Below, piece after piece: positions 7,124 through 12,669 of a DNA stretch of 12,669 nt. The position numbers and the translations under genes were made by a program. Source of the DNA: Oryzihumus sp036391795 (GTDB taxonomy: Bacteria > Actinomycetota > Actinomycetes > Actinomycetales > Dermatophilaceae); contig NZ_DASVZH010000283.1 in NCBI RefSeq assembly GCF_036391795.1, forward strand, positions 1 through 12,669, in the 5' to 3' direction. Below the pieces are notes generated by a model. That model was not told the origin of the DNA. It made no database searches and saw only the letters and a program-made list of their open reading frames with translations. The first letter of the stretch is position 1, and every line of letters starts with the position of its first letter.

Positions 7124-7139
7124 GCGAGGAATCCCTCGC
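7124..7139 (-). terminator. Small hairpin after the YciI gene, possible terminator
   Basis: A 6-bp GC-rich stem (GCGAGG at 7124-7129 with CCTCGC at 7134-7139) and a 4-nt loop begin directly after the YciI stop codon. No U-tract follows, as is common for actinobacterial terminators. Weak on its own. Confidence 0.3.
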
Positions 7140-7502
7140 TCAGGCCGTGATCGCGTCTGGGTCGTCCATGAACTTGCGGACATCTTGCGCGCACCGGCAG
7201 GCGACCGCGAACTTCGCGGCCCACTCCAGCGCCGCCTCGCGGGTGGGTACATCGACGATCGCCACGCCGCCGATGAGCTCCTTGCTCTCCAGGTACGGGC
7301 CGTCGGTGACCATCCCGTCGGTTGCCACCACGGCGTGCTCCACGTCGCCGTCCTCGTAGCTCAGCCCGCCGGCGAAGACGAACACGCCGGCATCCTTGGC
7401 CTCCTGGCACACAGCGTGGGCGGCCTTGCCCGTCTCGGGGATGTCCTCCTCGGGGATGTGGTCCATCGCGCCCTTCTCGAACGAGATCAGGTATTTGGGC
7501 AT
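7140..7502 (-). CDS. YciI/DGPF-family protein
   Basis: A protein of 120 residues read from the ATG at 7502, which follows a GAGGGAGA ribosome-binding site. A longer in-frame reading exists but its N-terminal extension is Arg-rich non-coding DNA. MPKYLISFE opens the ferredoxin-like fold, GLSYEDGD and VTDGPYLESKELIGGVAIVDV carry the family signature (DGPY at 67-70), and AALEWAAKFAVA forms the last helix. The family, formerly DGPF/PhnB-associated, is of unclear biochemical function. Its members are typically encoded beside ECF42-type sigma factors and thought to be their targets. No sigma factor lies in this window, but an ECF42-like promoter appears upstream. The XRE-type regulator gene lies 267 nt upstream on the same strand, too far for an obvious operon. 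Confidence 0.9.
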   Translation of the reverse strand: MPKYLISFEKGAMDHIPEEDIPETGKAAHAVCQEAKDAGVFVFAGGLSYEDGDVEHAVVATDGMVTDGPYLESKELIGGVAIVDVPTREAALEWAAKFAVACRCAQDVRKFMDDPDAITA

Positions 7503-7555
7503 CTCATCTCTCCCTCGTCTGGGAGGCCTTCTTCCGACGGCCTCTTCACCCCTAC

Positions 7556-7582
7556 TACGAACGTCTCTCCCGGGGTCCGACA
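7556..7582 (-). promoter_or_regulatory. Candidate ECF42-type sigma promoter for the YciI/DGPF gene
   Basis: On the minus strand TGTCGG (7582-7577) and CGTA (7559-7556) are separated by 17 nt, about 54 nt before the YciI start. ECF42 factors, which accompany DGPF-family genes, are reported to use TGTCGA at -35 and CGA/TC at -10. The match is 5 of 6 and 3 of 4. A standard housekeeping promoter is not apparent. This is inference from motif recall and needs a genome-wide test. Confidence 0.4.
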
Positions 7583-7675
7583 AGCTACCGGCCGAAATCT
7601 TCACCCGACCCCCGCCGACAGCGGTCCGGCGTGCCACTCAGCGCTGCACGGATGCTCCGGCCAGGTAACCGTGGT

Positions 7676-7695
7676 GGCGGCCGTTCGTGGCCGCC
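7676..7695 (-). terminator. GC-rich hairpin downstream of the XRE regulator
   Basis: Arms GGCGGCC (7676-7682) and GGCCGCC (7689-7695) enclose a 6-nt loop about 75 nt beyond the regulator stop. A 7-bp all-GC stem without a U-tract is a plausible actinobacterial terminator separating the regulator from the YciI gene. Confidence 0.35.
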
Positions 7696-7769
7696 CCCTC
7701 TGGATGCTACGGACGCCCGGTGAGTTGTGTGGCACCGACGACGCTGTGGCTCCTCGACCGTGCTTGTGG

Positions 7770-8609
7770 TCAGCCGACCAGTGCCTGCGTGCCGAGCACG
7801 GTGAGTAGGGCCAGGCGCTGGGCGTCCTCGGTGTCGGGCTCGGCGGTGTAGACCATGATGCGCAGGTCGCTGCCGGCGACGGTGAGCACGTCGCAATCGA
7901 GTGCCACGGGGCCGACCTGCGGGTGGTCGATGACTTTGCGCGCGGCCTCGTGGCGACCGACCACTCCGGAGTCCCACAGGTCGGCGAACCGGTCGCTGTG
8001 GGCCCGCACGTCGGCAACGAGTCGCTGCAGTCGTTGGTCGGCCGGGTAGCGGCTGGAGGCTGCGCGAAGGTCGGCCACCAGAGCTGTGTCCAGGGTGTGC
8101 CGGGACTCGGGCGTGTAGCGAGCTCGGGAGGCCGGGCCGACGAACTGCCGCCATACGGCGTTGCGCTCGTGTCCGCGCCAGCCGGACGGATCGCCCATCA
8201 AGGCGGCGTACGGCGCGTTCGCGACCAGCAACGTCCAGGAGGCGTCGTGAACCGCGACCGGCGTTCCGGTCAGCCGGTCCAGCAGGCGCTGGACGCTCGC
8301 CGTGAGGTAGGCGGGAACCGACTCCGAGCCCGGTGGCAGCAGGCCAGCCAGCCGAAACAGGTGCGCGCGTTCTGTTGCCGACAGCCGCAGCGCCCGGGCG
8401 AGAGCCTCGATGACCTGTGGGGACGGGTGGGAGGCGCGCCCCTGCTCGAGCCGGGTGACGTAGTCCACGGAGACCCCCGCCAGGAGTGCCAGCTCCTCGC
8501 GGCGCAGCCCGGGCGCGCGCCGCTGCCCTCCCTCAGCCAGCCCCGCGGACTGAGGGGTGACCCGGTCGCGCCACCGGCGCAACGCCCGGCCAAGTTCTGT
8601 CGTCGCCAT
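7770..8609 (-). CDS. XRE-family transcriptional regulator with MmyB-like ligand-binding domain
   Basis: A protein of 279 residues from the ATG at 8609; the in-frame extension further upstream is the antisense of the neighbouring dehydrogenase and is not real. The helix-turn-helix spans about 34-62, with the hallmark PGLRREELALLAGVSVDYVTRLEQGR. A second, mostly helical and strand-containing domain follows (about 100-279): residues VHDASWTLLVANAPYAALMGD and the conserved WRQFV and HPQVGPVALDCDVL resemble the MmyB PAS-like sensor that binds fatty-acid-type ligands in its family. It is divergent from a short-chain dehydrogenase over 103 nt, an arrangement seen repeatedly in actinobacteria, so it probably represses or controls that dehydrogenase and itself. 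GTGGGG directly precedes the ATG. Confidence 0.93.
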   Translation of the reverse strand: MATTELGRALRRWRDRVTPQSAGLAEGGQRRAPGLRREELALLAGVSVDYVTRLEQGRASHPSPQVIEALARALRLSATERAHLFRLAGLLPPGSESVPAYLTASVQRLLDRLTGTPVAVHDASWTLLVANAPYAALMGDPSGWRGHERNAVWRQFVGPASRARYTPESRHTLDTALVADLRAASSRYPADQRLQRLVADVRAHSDRFADLWDSGVVGRHEAARKVIDHPQVGPVALDCDVLTVAGSDLRIMVYTAEPDTEDAQRLALLTVLGTQALVG

Positions 8610-8634
8610 CCCCACCAGTGTCACCCGTGCCGTC

Positions 8635-8686
8635 GGCTGCTGGCTGGTACCCCCAGTCCCAGGAAGAGAAGGCGGCTGGCTGACCA
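8635..8686. promoter_or_regulatory. Direct repeats in the regulator/SDR divergent promoter region
   Basis: GGCTGCTGGCTG at 8635-8646 and GGCGGCTGGCTG at 8671-8682 match at 11 of 12 positions and start 36 bp apart. They sit in the 103-nt region shared by the XRE regulator and the dehydrogenase, where the regulator would be expected to bind. No palindrome is obvious. Speculative. Confidence 0.3.
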
Positions 8687-8712
8687 CTTCGCCCAGGCGG
8701 AGGGTCGGGGCC

Positions 8713-9420
8713 ATGACGACAACCCTGATCACCGGAGCGAACAAAGGCTTGGGCTTCGCGGCCGCGCGCCGACTCATCGCCGCAGGACACACCGTGTACA
8801 TCGGCTGCAGGGACGCCGAACGCGGGCGGCGGGCCGCCGACGAGCTGGGCGCCCGGCTCGTCCTGCTGGACGTTACCGACGACGAGTCCGTGGCCGCAGC
8901 CGCCAAGACCGTCGAGGACCAGGGCGGACTCGATGTCCTGATCAACAACGCCGGCATCGAGGGGCGCACCCCAGGTGGCGGCATCACCAGCGCCGCCGAG
9001 ACCACCGCCGACCTGATGCACGCCCTGTTCGAGACCAACACCTTCGGTGTCGTGCGGGTGACCCACGCCTTCCTGCCGTTGCTGCAGGCCTCGCCCGCCC
9101 CCGTCGTGGTCAACGTCAGCAGCGGTCTGGCGTCCCTGGCTCACGTCACCATCCCGGAGACACCGACCTACGCCTACCCCGGCGTCGCCTACCCGGCGTC
9201 AAAGGCCGCGGTCAACATGGTCACCGTCCAGTACGCCAAGGCCTTCCCGAACATCCGGATCAACGCTGTTGAACCCGGTTACACCGCCACGGACCTGAAC
9301 CACCACAACGGAATCCAGACCGTCGAGCAAGGGGCCGAGATCATCGTCCGCATGGCACAGGTGGGACCGGACGGGCCGACCGGAGGCTTCTTCGACGCCC
9401 ACGGCCCGATCCCGTGGTGA
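8713..9420 (+). CDS. Short-chain dehydrogenase/reductase (SDR)
   Basis: A protein of 235 residues. The Rossmann cofactor motif TGANKGLG is at 7-14, LLDV (51-54) forms the adenine-ring pocket, NNAG is at 78-81, the active-site serine lies in NVSSG (Ser136/137), and the YPASK catalytic pair is Tyr160/Lys164. Arg33 after the second strand suggests NADP(H) preference. The Ser-Tyr gap is longer than in classical SDRs, as in carbonyl-reductase-like members that carry an inserted loop. The substrate is unknown. The ATG at 8713 has GGAGGG upstream; the longer in-frame reading from 8557 would run into the divergent regulator gene and is rejected. Divergence from the MmyB-type regulator suggests it is that protein's target. 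Confidence 0.94.
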   Translation: MTTTLITGANKGLGFAAARRLIAAGHTVYIGCRDAERGRRAADELGARLVLLDVTDDESVAAAAKTVEDQGGLDVLINNAGIEGRTPGGGITSAAETTADLMHALFETNTFGVVRVTHAFLPLLQASPAPVVVNVSSGLASLAHVTIPETPTYAYPGVAYPASKAAVNMVTVQYAKAFPNIRINAVEPGYTATDLNHHNGIQTVEQGAEIIVRMAQVGPDGPTGGFFDAHGPIPW

Positions 9421-9687
9421 AGAGGGACGAGCGGCGCGGCTGGACACCGACGCACAAGATGCCTCTGGGCAGCTAATGGACCGGCTGACCCGTGAGTGCG
9501 GAGGGCAGACGTGGCACATCCGGGCTCACTGAGCCTGTCCTGGGCGTGACTCCCCGTACGCCCACGACCGGATGGCGGGGTGGACCCCGGTACGCCCGTT
9601 GGCCGAGTGCCGGGAGAAGGGGCCGAACTAGCGTCACGAGCGGAGCGCTGATCAGCGCATGACGGACCTCCGGGAGGCGAGGCGACC

Positions 9688-9948
9688 ATGACGACAATGC
9701 TGGTATTCCACGAAGTTGACGACGTCGACCACTGGCTCCGGTCAACGAAGCGGGAAGAGGTGTTCGGGCCGCTCGGCATGACCGCGCGAACCTTCGTCGA
9801 CCCCGCGAAGACCAACCGGGTCGGGCTCATCGTGGAGCTCACGGACGTGGACACCTTCCAGAAGTTCCTCCAGACGGATGCCGCCGCCGAGGCCATGAAG
9901 TCCGATGGGGTCCGCCCCGACACCCTGGTCATGCTGGTCGAGCCCTAG
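9688..9948 (+). CDS. Conserved small alpha/beta protein (86 residues)
   Basis: A protein of 86 residues from an ATG preceded by GGAGGCGAGG. It opens MTTMLVFHEVDDVDHWL, then EEVFGPLGMTARTFVDP, NRVGLIVELTDVDTFQKFLQ, and ends with AAEAMKSDGVRPDTLVMLVE. The strand-helix-strand-strand-helix-strand order fits a small ferredoxin-like (dimeric alpha-beta barrel) domain such as in stand-alone monooxygenase-like proteins. I recall similar short unnamed actinobacterial proteins but can give no function. It follows the SDR by 267 nt on the same strand with its own ribosome-binding site, so it is probably independently transcribed. A 5-bp hairpin (9949-9962) begins immediately after its stop. Confidence 0.8.
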   Translation: MTTMLVFHEVDDVDHWLRSTKREEVFGPLGMTARTFVDPAKTNRVGLIVELTDVDTFQKFLQTDAAAEAMKSDGVRPDTLVMLVEP

Positions 9949-10274
9949 CCCGAGATGTCGGGGCGGAGTCTGCCGACCCGTTCTCGGGACCGGGTGGGCA
10001 TGGTGTGGGGACGTCCCCCCGCGTGCCTCTGTGCAGCGACTTGTCCAAAAACTGTCAATCCGGCCCAGGCTCCGCCGGCGAACCTCCCCTGCGTGGCGGG
10101 ACTGGGTCGCCGCCGTGGCTGTGTCCGCATGTCAGGCGCCGGCGGGCACCGCCACCCCCGAGCTCACCCCCGAAGCCGGCCGGCACCGCGAGGTCCAGCG
10201 GGAGGTCTGGCGCCGCGAGGATGAGGGGCTGCAGTCCGAACCGGTATGACGGGTCGGTCCCGTGCAGGAGGTCG

Positions 10275-10291
10275 GCTGTTGCACCAACAGC
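10275..10291. promoter_or_regulatory. Inverted repeat in the dapA promoter region
   Basis: GCTGTTG (10275-10281) and CAACAGC (10285-10291) are exact reverse complements around the 3-nt centre CAC. The element lies at about -44 to -28 relative to the dapA start and, for a leaderless promoter, would cover the -35 region, the expected place for a repressor or activator site. Confidence 0.4.
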
Positions 10292-10306
10292 GGGAGCCTG
10301 CGCCGC

Positions 10307-10312
10307 TACATT
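10307..10312 (+). promoter_or_regulatory. -10 element of a leaderless dapA promoter
   Basis: TACATT (TANNNT) is followed by exactly 6 nt and then the dapA ATG at 10319. There is no Shine-Dalgarno. This supports the 297-residue start over the in-frame upstream start at 10262. No clear -35 at normal spacing. Confidence 0.6.
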
Positions 10313-10318
10313 GACGCG

Positions 10319-11212
10319 ATGACCCCCAAGCCCCCGTTCGGCAGCCTCCTGACGGCGATGGCGACCCCCTTTGGCGCGTCCGGTGGTGTCGACCTGGAGG
10401 CGGCGGCGCGGCTCGCGGCATACCTGGTCGACCACGGCAGCGACGGCGTCGTCGTCTCCGGGACCACGGGCGAGTCGCCCACCACGACGCTCGGTGAGAA
10501 CGGCGACCTGCTGGCCGCCGTCACGGACGCCGTCGGCGGCCGCGCGTTCGTCATCGCCGGCGTCGGCACCAACAGCACTGCGCACTCCGTCGAGCTCGCC
10601 GAGCAAGCCGCCAAGGTCGGCGTCGACGGGCTGCTGCTGGTGACGCCGTACTACAACCGGCCGAGCCCGTCGGGCGTCCTCCACCACTTCCGTGCCGTCT
10701 CGGCCGCCACCGACGTCCCCGTGATGCTCTACGACGTGCCCGGGCGCACCGGCACCCGCATCGACCTCGCCACCTACCGGGCCGCCCGAGAGATCGACAC
10801 GATCGTGGCGGTGAAGGACGCGACCGGGGACCCCGCCGGGTCAGCCCGGCTCACCGACCTCGGGTATGCCGTCTACTCCGGCGACGAGGCGCTGACGTTG
10901 GGCTACCTCGCCTACGGCGCCGTCGGCCTGGTCAGCGTCGTCGGGCACGTGGCCGGAGCCGAGCTGCGCGCCCTCATCGACGCCTTCGTGGCTGGCGACC
11001 ACGCCGAGGCCCTGAGGCTGCACTGCGCCCTCACTCCTGCTTTCGACGCCATCATGGGGGTGCCCAACTACGGTGCGACGACTGCGAAAGCGGCCCTCGA
11101 GCTGCTCGGGGTCCTCGACAACCGCCGCGTGCGGGGGCCGCTCGAGGCCCTCGACGAGGACGAGGTCACGGCGCTGCGCGATGGGCTGCTCGCCGCCGGA
11201 CTGCTCGCCTGA
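10319..11212 (+). CDS. dapA: 4-hydroxy-tetrahydrodipicolinate synthase
   Basis: A protein of 297 residues, the normal length. It condenses pyruvate with L-aspartate semialdehyde in the first committed step of lysine and diaminopimelate synthesis (cytosolic, TIM barrel, usually tetrameric). All key residues are visible: Thr49-Thr50 in GTTGES, Tyr112 in TPYYNRP, Tyr138 and Arg143 in LYDVPGRTG, and the Schiff-base Lys166 in VAVKDATGD. Each sits five positions after its E. coli counterpart. Arg143 favours true DapA over N-acetylneuraminate-lyase or keto-deoxy-sugar aldolase paralogues. No other lysine genes are beside it, so it may be a stand-alone copy. It is convergent with the globin gene, with a strong bidirectional terminator between. 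The start is set by the leaderless promoter and by N-terminal fit. Confidence 0.95.
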   Translation: MTPKPPFGSLLTAMATPFGASGGVDLEAAARLAAYLVDHGSDGVVVSGTTGESPTTTLGENGDLLAAVTDAVGGRAFVIAGVGTNSTAHSVELAEQAAKVGVDGLLLVTPYYNRPSPSGVLHHFRAVSAATDVPVMLYDVPGRTGTRIDLATYRAAREIDTIVAVKDATGDPAGSARLTDLGYAVYSGDEALTLGYLAYGAVGLVSVVGHVAGAELRALIDAFVAGDHAEALRLHCALTPAFDAIMGVPNYGATTAKAALELLGVLDNRRVRGPLEALDEDEVTALRDGLLAAGLLA

Positions 11213-11272
11213 CTCGTCGCGCTGTGTATGGCGCACGGTCCGGATGACGACCGGCCACCCGAGCGGGCCGCG

Positions 11273-11296
11273 TGACCTCCCTTCGGCGGGAGGTCA
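11273..11296. terminator. Bidirectional hairpin terminator between dapA and the globin gene
   Basis: A perfect 9-bp stem, TGACCTCCC (11273-11281) with GGGAGGTCA (11288-11296), encloses the loop TTCGGC. It follows dapA by 60 nt and on the other strand its last three bases form the stop codon of the globin gene. The convergent arrangement and symmetric stem make it a good two-way terminator, although no long T-tract is present on either side. Confidence 0.65.
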
Positions 11297-11743
11297 GGGC
11301 TGCAGGCCCTGCCAGGACCAGCGCGGGATAGGCAGCCCGTCAGGCACGTCGTCGGGGGACCGGTGGTAGCGGGACATCGTCGTCGTGGTCGCCCAGGCGA
11401 AGTAGTCGTGCAGCACCGCCCGGATCCGATCGCCGTCGGCCAGTCCGACGTCGGTCATCGCCTGGTCGAAGCAGGCGATCGCCCGTGCGTCCATCTCGGC
11501 GTGCGGCCCGTTGCCGCTGTGCATCCGCACCACGGAGGTCTCGTCGCCATGCCTTTGGGAGTAGGCCGGCGGGCCGCCGAGCGCCTCGCCCCAGTAGGCG
11601 GCGAGACGTGCGCTGTGCTCCGGGTGGAGGCCGTGGCTGAACGCGTGGCTGACCACCTCGTCAGCGAGGACGCGCGCGTGCCAGGCCTCGGCCAGGCGGA
11701 GCAGCCCCTCGTCGCCACCCGCCGCGTCGTACACGCTCCCCAT
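11294..11743 (-). CDS. Group II-like truncated haemoglobin
   Basis: A protein of 149 residues. SVYDAAGG at the start, the LGGPPAYS motif (55-62) and the helix with VVRMH (71-75) match the group II truncated globin fold, a heme protein for O2/NO chemistry in the cytosol. By-eye alignment to M. tuberculosis GlbO puts His75 exactly at the proximal F8 heme ligand. The distal residues differ: the B10 Tyr position is His22, the CD1 Tyr position is Phe35, and the conserved G8 Trp position is Ala88. It therefore belongs to a divergent clade with a different pocket. The C-terminal extension (about 120-149) ending in IPRWSW is characteristic. There is no Shine-Dalgarno, and CATCCT lies 6 nt before the ATG. 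Divergent from the ankyrin gene, convergent with dapA. Confidence 0.9.
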   Translation of the reverse strand: MGSVYDAAGGDEGLLRLAEAWHARVLADEVVSHAFSHGLHPEHSARLAAYWGEALGGPPAYSQRHGDETSVVRMHSGNGPHAEMDARAIACFDQAMTDVGLADGDRIRAVLHDYFAWATTTTMSRYHRSPDDVPDGLPIPRWSWQGLQP

Positions 11744-11749
11744 TGCCCA

Positions 11750-11755
11750 AGGATG
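11750..11755 (-). promoter_or_regulatory. -10-like element of a leaderless globin promoter
   Basis: On the minus strand CATCCT is followed by exactly 6 nt and the ATG at 11743. The first base is C rather than T, but the spacing equals that of dapA and the 81-residue gene. Confidence 0.4.
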
Positions 11756-11860
11756 GCGGCTCCCGGCGCTCCGCGACAGTCCCGCGACCCCGCCCCGGAC
11801 CGCGGTTGGCCGACTTCCAAGATCTCGTCAAGACCCTGCGGTGGGGTGGCGGCCCGCGCG

Positions 11861-11866
11861 CATGCT
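11861..11866 (+). promoter_or_regulatory. -10-like element of a leaderless ankyrin-gene promoter
   Basis: CATGCT is followed by 6 nt and the ATG at 11873; no Shine-Dalgarno is present. Same [T/C]ANNNT-N6-start pattern as the neighbouring genes. Confidence 0.4.
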
Positions 11867-11872
11867 GAGCGT

Positions 11873-12280
11873 ATGCCGGGGAAGGCGCACCTGCGCTTGG
11901 GCGACTTGATTCATGCCGCCCTTGCCTGCGACGTGTGCGCGGTCCGGCGGCTCCTCGACGACGGGCTCGACCCGGGCATCGCCAACGCCCAGGGGTTCAC
12001 GGCGCTGCACTTCGCCGCTCAGGCGCGCTGCGCGGCGGTGATCTCCCTGCTCCTGCACGCGGGAGCGCACGTGGACCCCCGGGACGACTGGGGCAACACG
12101 CCGCTGTCGTGGGCGGTCTTCCACGCCCGCGGGGAGATCGCAGCCGTGGCGGTCCTCCTGGCTGCGGGGGCTGACCCGGACGCGCCGAACCACGTCGGAG
12201 TGACGCCCCGGGAGCTGGCCGAGCGCCTCGGCGCCGACAAGCTCACCGCGCTCTTCGCCCAGGGCACGGCGCGCGGCTGA
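11873..12280 (+). CDS. Small ankyrin-repeat protein
   Basis: A protein of 135 residues from the ATG at 11873; a longer in-frame reading overlaps the globin gene antisense and is rejected. It consists almost wholly of ankyrin repeats: repeat 1 about 10-40 (capping, DLIHAALACDVCAVRRLLDDG), repeat 2 about 41-73 (GFTALHFAAQ...LLLHAGAHVDPRD), repeat 3 about 74-108 (GNTPLSWAV...LLAAGADPDAPN) and a C-terminal cap 109-130 (GVTPRELAERLG). No signal peptide or extra domain is present, so it is a cytosolic protein-binding module with an unknown partner. It is divergent from the globin gene over 129 nt. Confidence 0.9.
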   Translation: MPGKAHLRLGDLIHAALACDVCAVRRLLDDGLDPGIANAQGFTALHFAAQARCAAVISLLLHAGAHVDPRDDWGNTPLSWAVFHARGEIAAVAVLLAAGADPDAPNHVGVTPRELAERLGADKLTALFAQGTARG

Positions 12281-12358
12281 GTCGGACGGCCGGGTATCGC
12301 GGGTGGCCGGCTCCTGCTCGCCACGGCAGCAGCCTAGACGGACATGGCTCGCCCGAAC

Positions 12359-12372
12359 CCGGCAGCTGCCGG
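12359..12372. promoter_or_regulatory. 14-bp perfect palindrome upstream of the last gene
   Basis: CCGGCAGCTGCCGG is fully self-complementary and lies about 34 nt before the next start codon, near where a -35 would be. In DNA this GC-rich such palindromes can arise by chance, so it is only a candidate operator. Confidence 0.3.
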
Positions 12373-12393
12373 ACGCCGGGCCGCTTCCTCGGG

Positions 12394-12399
12394 CACCAT
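12394..12399 (+). promoter_or_regulatory. -10-like element of a leaderless promoter (last gene)
   Basis: CACCAT is followed by 6 nt and the ATG at 12406, matching the spacing seen at four other genes here. No Shine-Dalgarno is present. Confidence 0.35.
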
Positions 12400-12405
12400 G
12401 GCCCC

Positions 12406-12669
12406 ATGACCGAGGTCCGGGGGGACGTACTGGCTGCGCCGACCACACCACGCCGCCGGCTCTGGCTGGTCCTCGCCGTGGCTGCAACCCTGGCGATGGC
12501 CACCCCATGGGTCGTGGCGGCCTCCCGGGGCGGCCGCGCCGGCGGCGACCCGGGCGGACTGCGCCTGCAGGCCCTGCGGCAGGTGGCCGCTGCGCTCCCG
12601 GCCGGTGCCGACGTCGAGCAGCGCACCGAGGCGGCCCCCCTCTGGGGCTCCTGCGACGGCAGGCCGGGG
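12406..12669 (+). CDS. Membrane-anchored or exported hypothetical protein (partial, C-terminus off right edge)
   Basis: 88 codons run open to the window end. An N-terminal cytoplasmic segment ending in PRRRLW (15-20) precedes a hydrophobic helix (about 19-40, LVLAVAATLAMATPWVVAA), then a Gly/Arg linker and the start of an extracytoplasmic domain (LRLQALRQVAAALPAGADVEQR, later LWGSCDG). This is a type II membrane or secreted protein by positive-inside charge. I do not recognise the family; the WGSCDG-type motif recalls small exported actinobacterial proteins of unknown function. The ATG at 12398 is immediately followed by a stop, so 12406 is the start. Confidence 0.7.
   Translation, partial: MTEVRGDVLAAPTTPRRRLWLVLAVAATLAMATPWVVAASRGGRAGGDPGGLRLQALRQVAAALPAGADVEQRTEAAPLWGSCDGRPG

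Larger units (their letters stand above)
9949..10318. other. 370-nt non-coding stretch upstream of dapA
   Basis: No convincing gene is seen on either strand. It holds a small hairpin right after the preceding stop (CCCGA/TCGGG, 9949-9962), a 12-bp perfect palindrome GGGGACGTCCCC at 10007-10018, an isolated AT-richer patch near 10040-10060, a short + strand reading ending at 10249 that looks like a lipoprotein remnant but has no proper start, the hairpin at 10275-10291, and the dapA -10 element. Confidence 0.5.

Noticed and set aside
8610..9113. 168-residue N-terminal extension of the XRE regulator (minus strand)
   Set aside because: It is the antisense of the SDR gene, lacks domain features, and the family starts at the ATG at 8609.
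9421..9687. Repeated CCC(G)GTACGCCC motifs near 9552 and 9585
   Set aside because: Two short GC-rich copies with different flanks; within chance expectation and no gene or promoter logic attached.
10055..10318. Minus-strand reading upstream of dapA
   Set aside because: Continuous with the antisense of dapA and Gly/Arg-rich; no start or ribosome-binding site of its own in the intergenic part.
11363..11872. Long N-terminal extension of the ankyrin protein
   Set aside because: It is antisense to the truncated globin gene, which has clear family motifs.
1..12669. CRISPR array, rRNA, tRNA or insertion sequence
   Set aside because: No regularly spaced repeats, no RNA gene signatures and no transposase motifs were seen on either strand.

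Overview
The window reads as a high-GC actinobacterial (Actinomycetota) locus. GC is high throughout, third codon positions are strongly G/C, start codons include GTG and TTG, and several genes appear to be leaderless. The families present (actinobacterial-type conjugation genes, an SPFH/ribbon-helix-helix pair, a MmyB-type regulator, a DGPF-type YciI protein) fit this. I cannot name a genus; a Micrococcales/Propionibacteriales-type soil actinobacterium would fit.

Left part (1-4580, all on the minus strand, read right to left): the start of a compact Gram-positive type IV secretion (conjugation) operon. Gene order is a small two-helix pilin-like protein, a small two-helix VirB3/PrgI-position protein, a VirB4-like ATPase and a TrbL/VirB6-like polytopic membrane protein that runs off the left edge. 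The last three genes are tightly spaced or overlap at start/stop codons. A sigma70-like promoter lies before the first gene. No relaxase, coupling protein, integrase or attachment site is visible, so the rest of the element would lie to the left.

Centre left (4771-5950, minus): an SPFH/band-7 membrane protein followed 11 nt later by a 65-residue ribbon-helix-helix protein with a TTG start and an AT-hook-like basic tail. Just upstream of the SPFH start is a perfect 16-bp inverted repeat with a 5-nt spacer, the strongest non-coding signal in the window and a probable operator.

Centre (5951-9948): a run of small accessory genes. These are an 81-residue unknown with a leaderless promoter; a DUF2199-like protein; a YciI/DGPF protein whose upstream region resembles an ECF42-type sigma promoter; a MmyB-type XRE regulator divergent from a short-chain dehydrogenase (the classic regulator/target arrangement); and an 86-residue conserved small protein.

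Right part (9949-12669): dapA (4-hydroxy-tetrahydrodipicolinate synthase, lysine/peptidoglycan pathway) convergent with a group II-like truncated haemoglobin, the two separated by a bidirectional hairpin terminator that includes the globin stop codon. Then come a small ankyrin-repeat protein and the start of an exported or membrane-anchored protein cut by the right edge. Five genes in the centre and right lack a Shine-Dalgarno and carry [T/C]ANNNT exactly 6 nt before the start codon, a coherent leaderless-promoter signature.

Functionally the left is transferable conjugation machinery and the right is ordinary chromosomal metabolism and stress genes. The SPFH/RHH pair sits at the junction.
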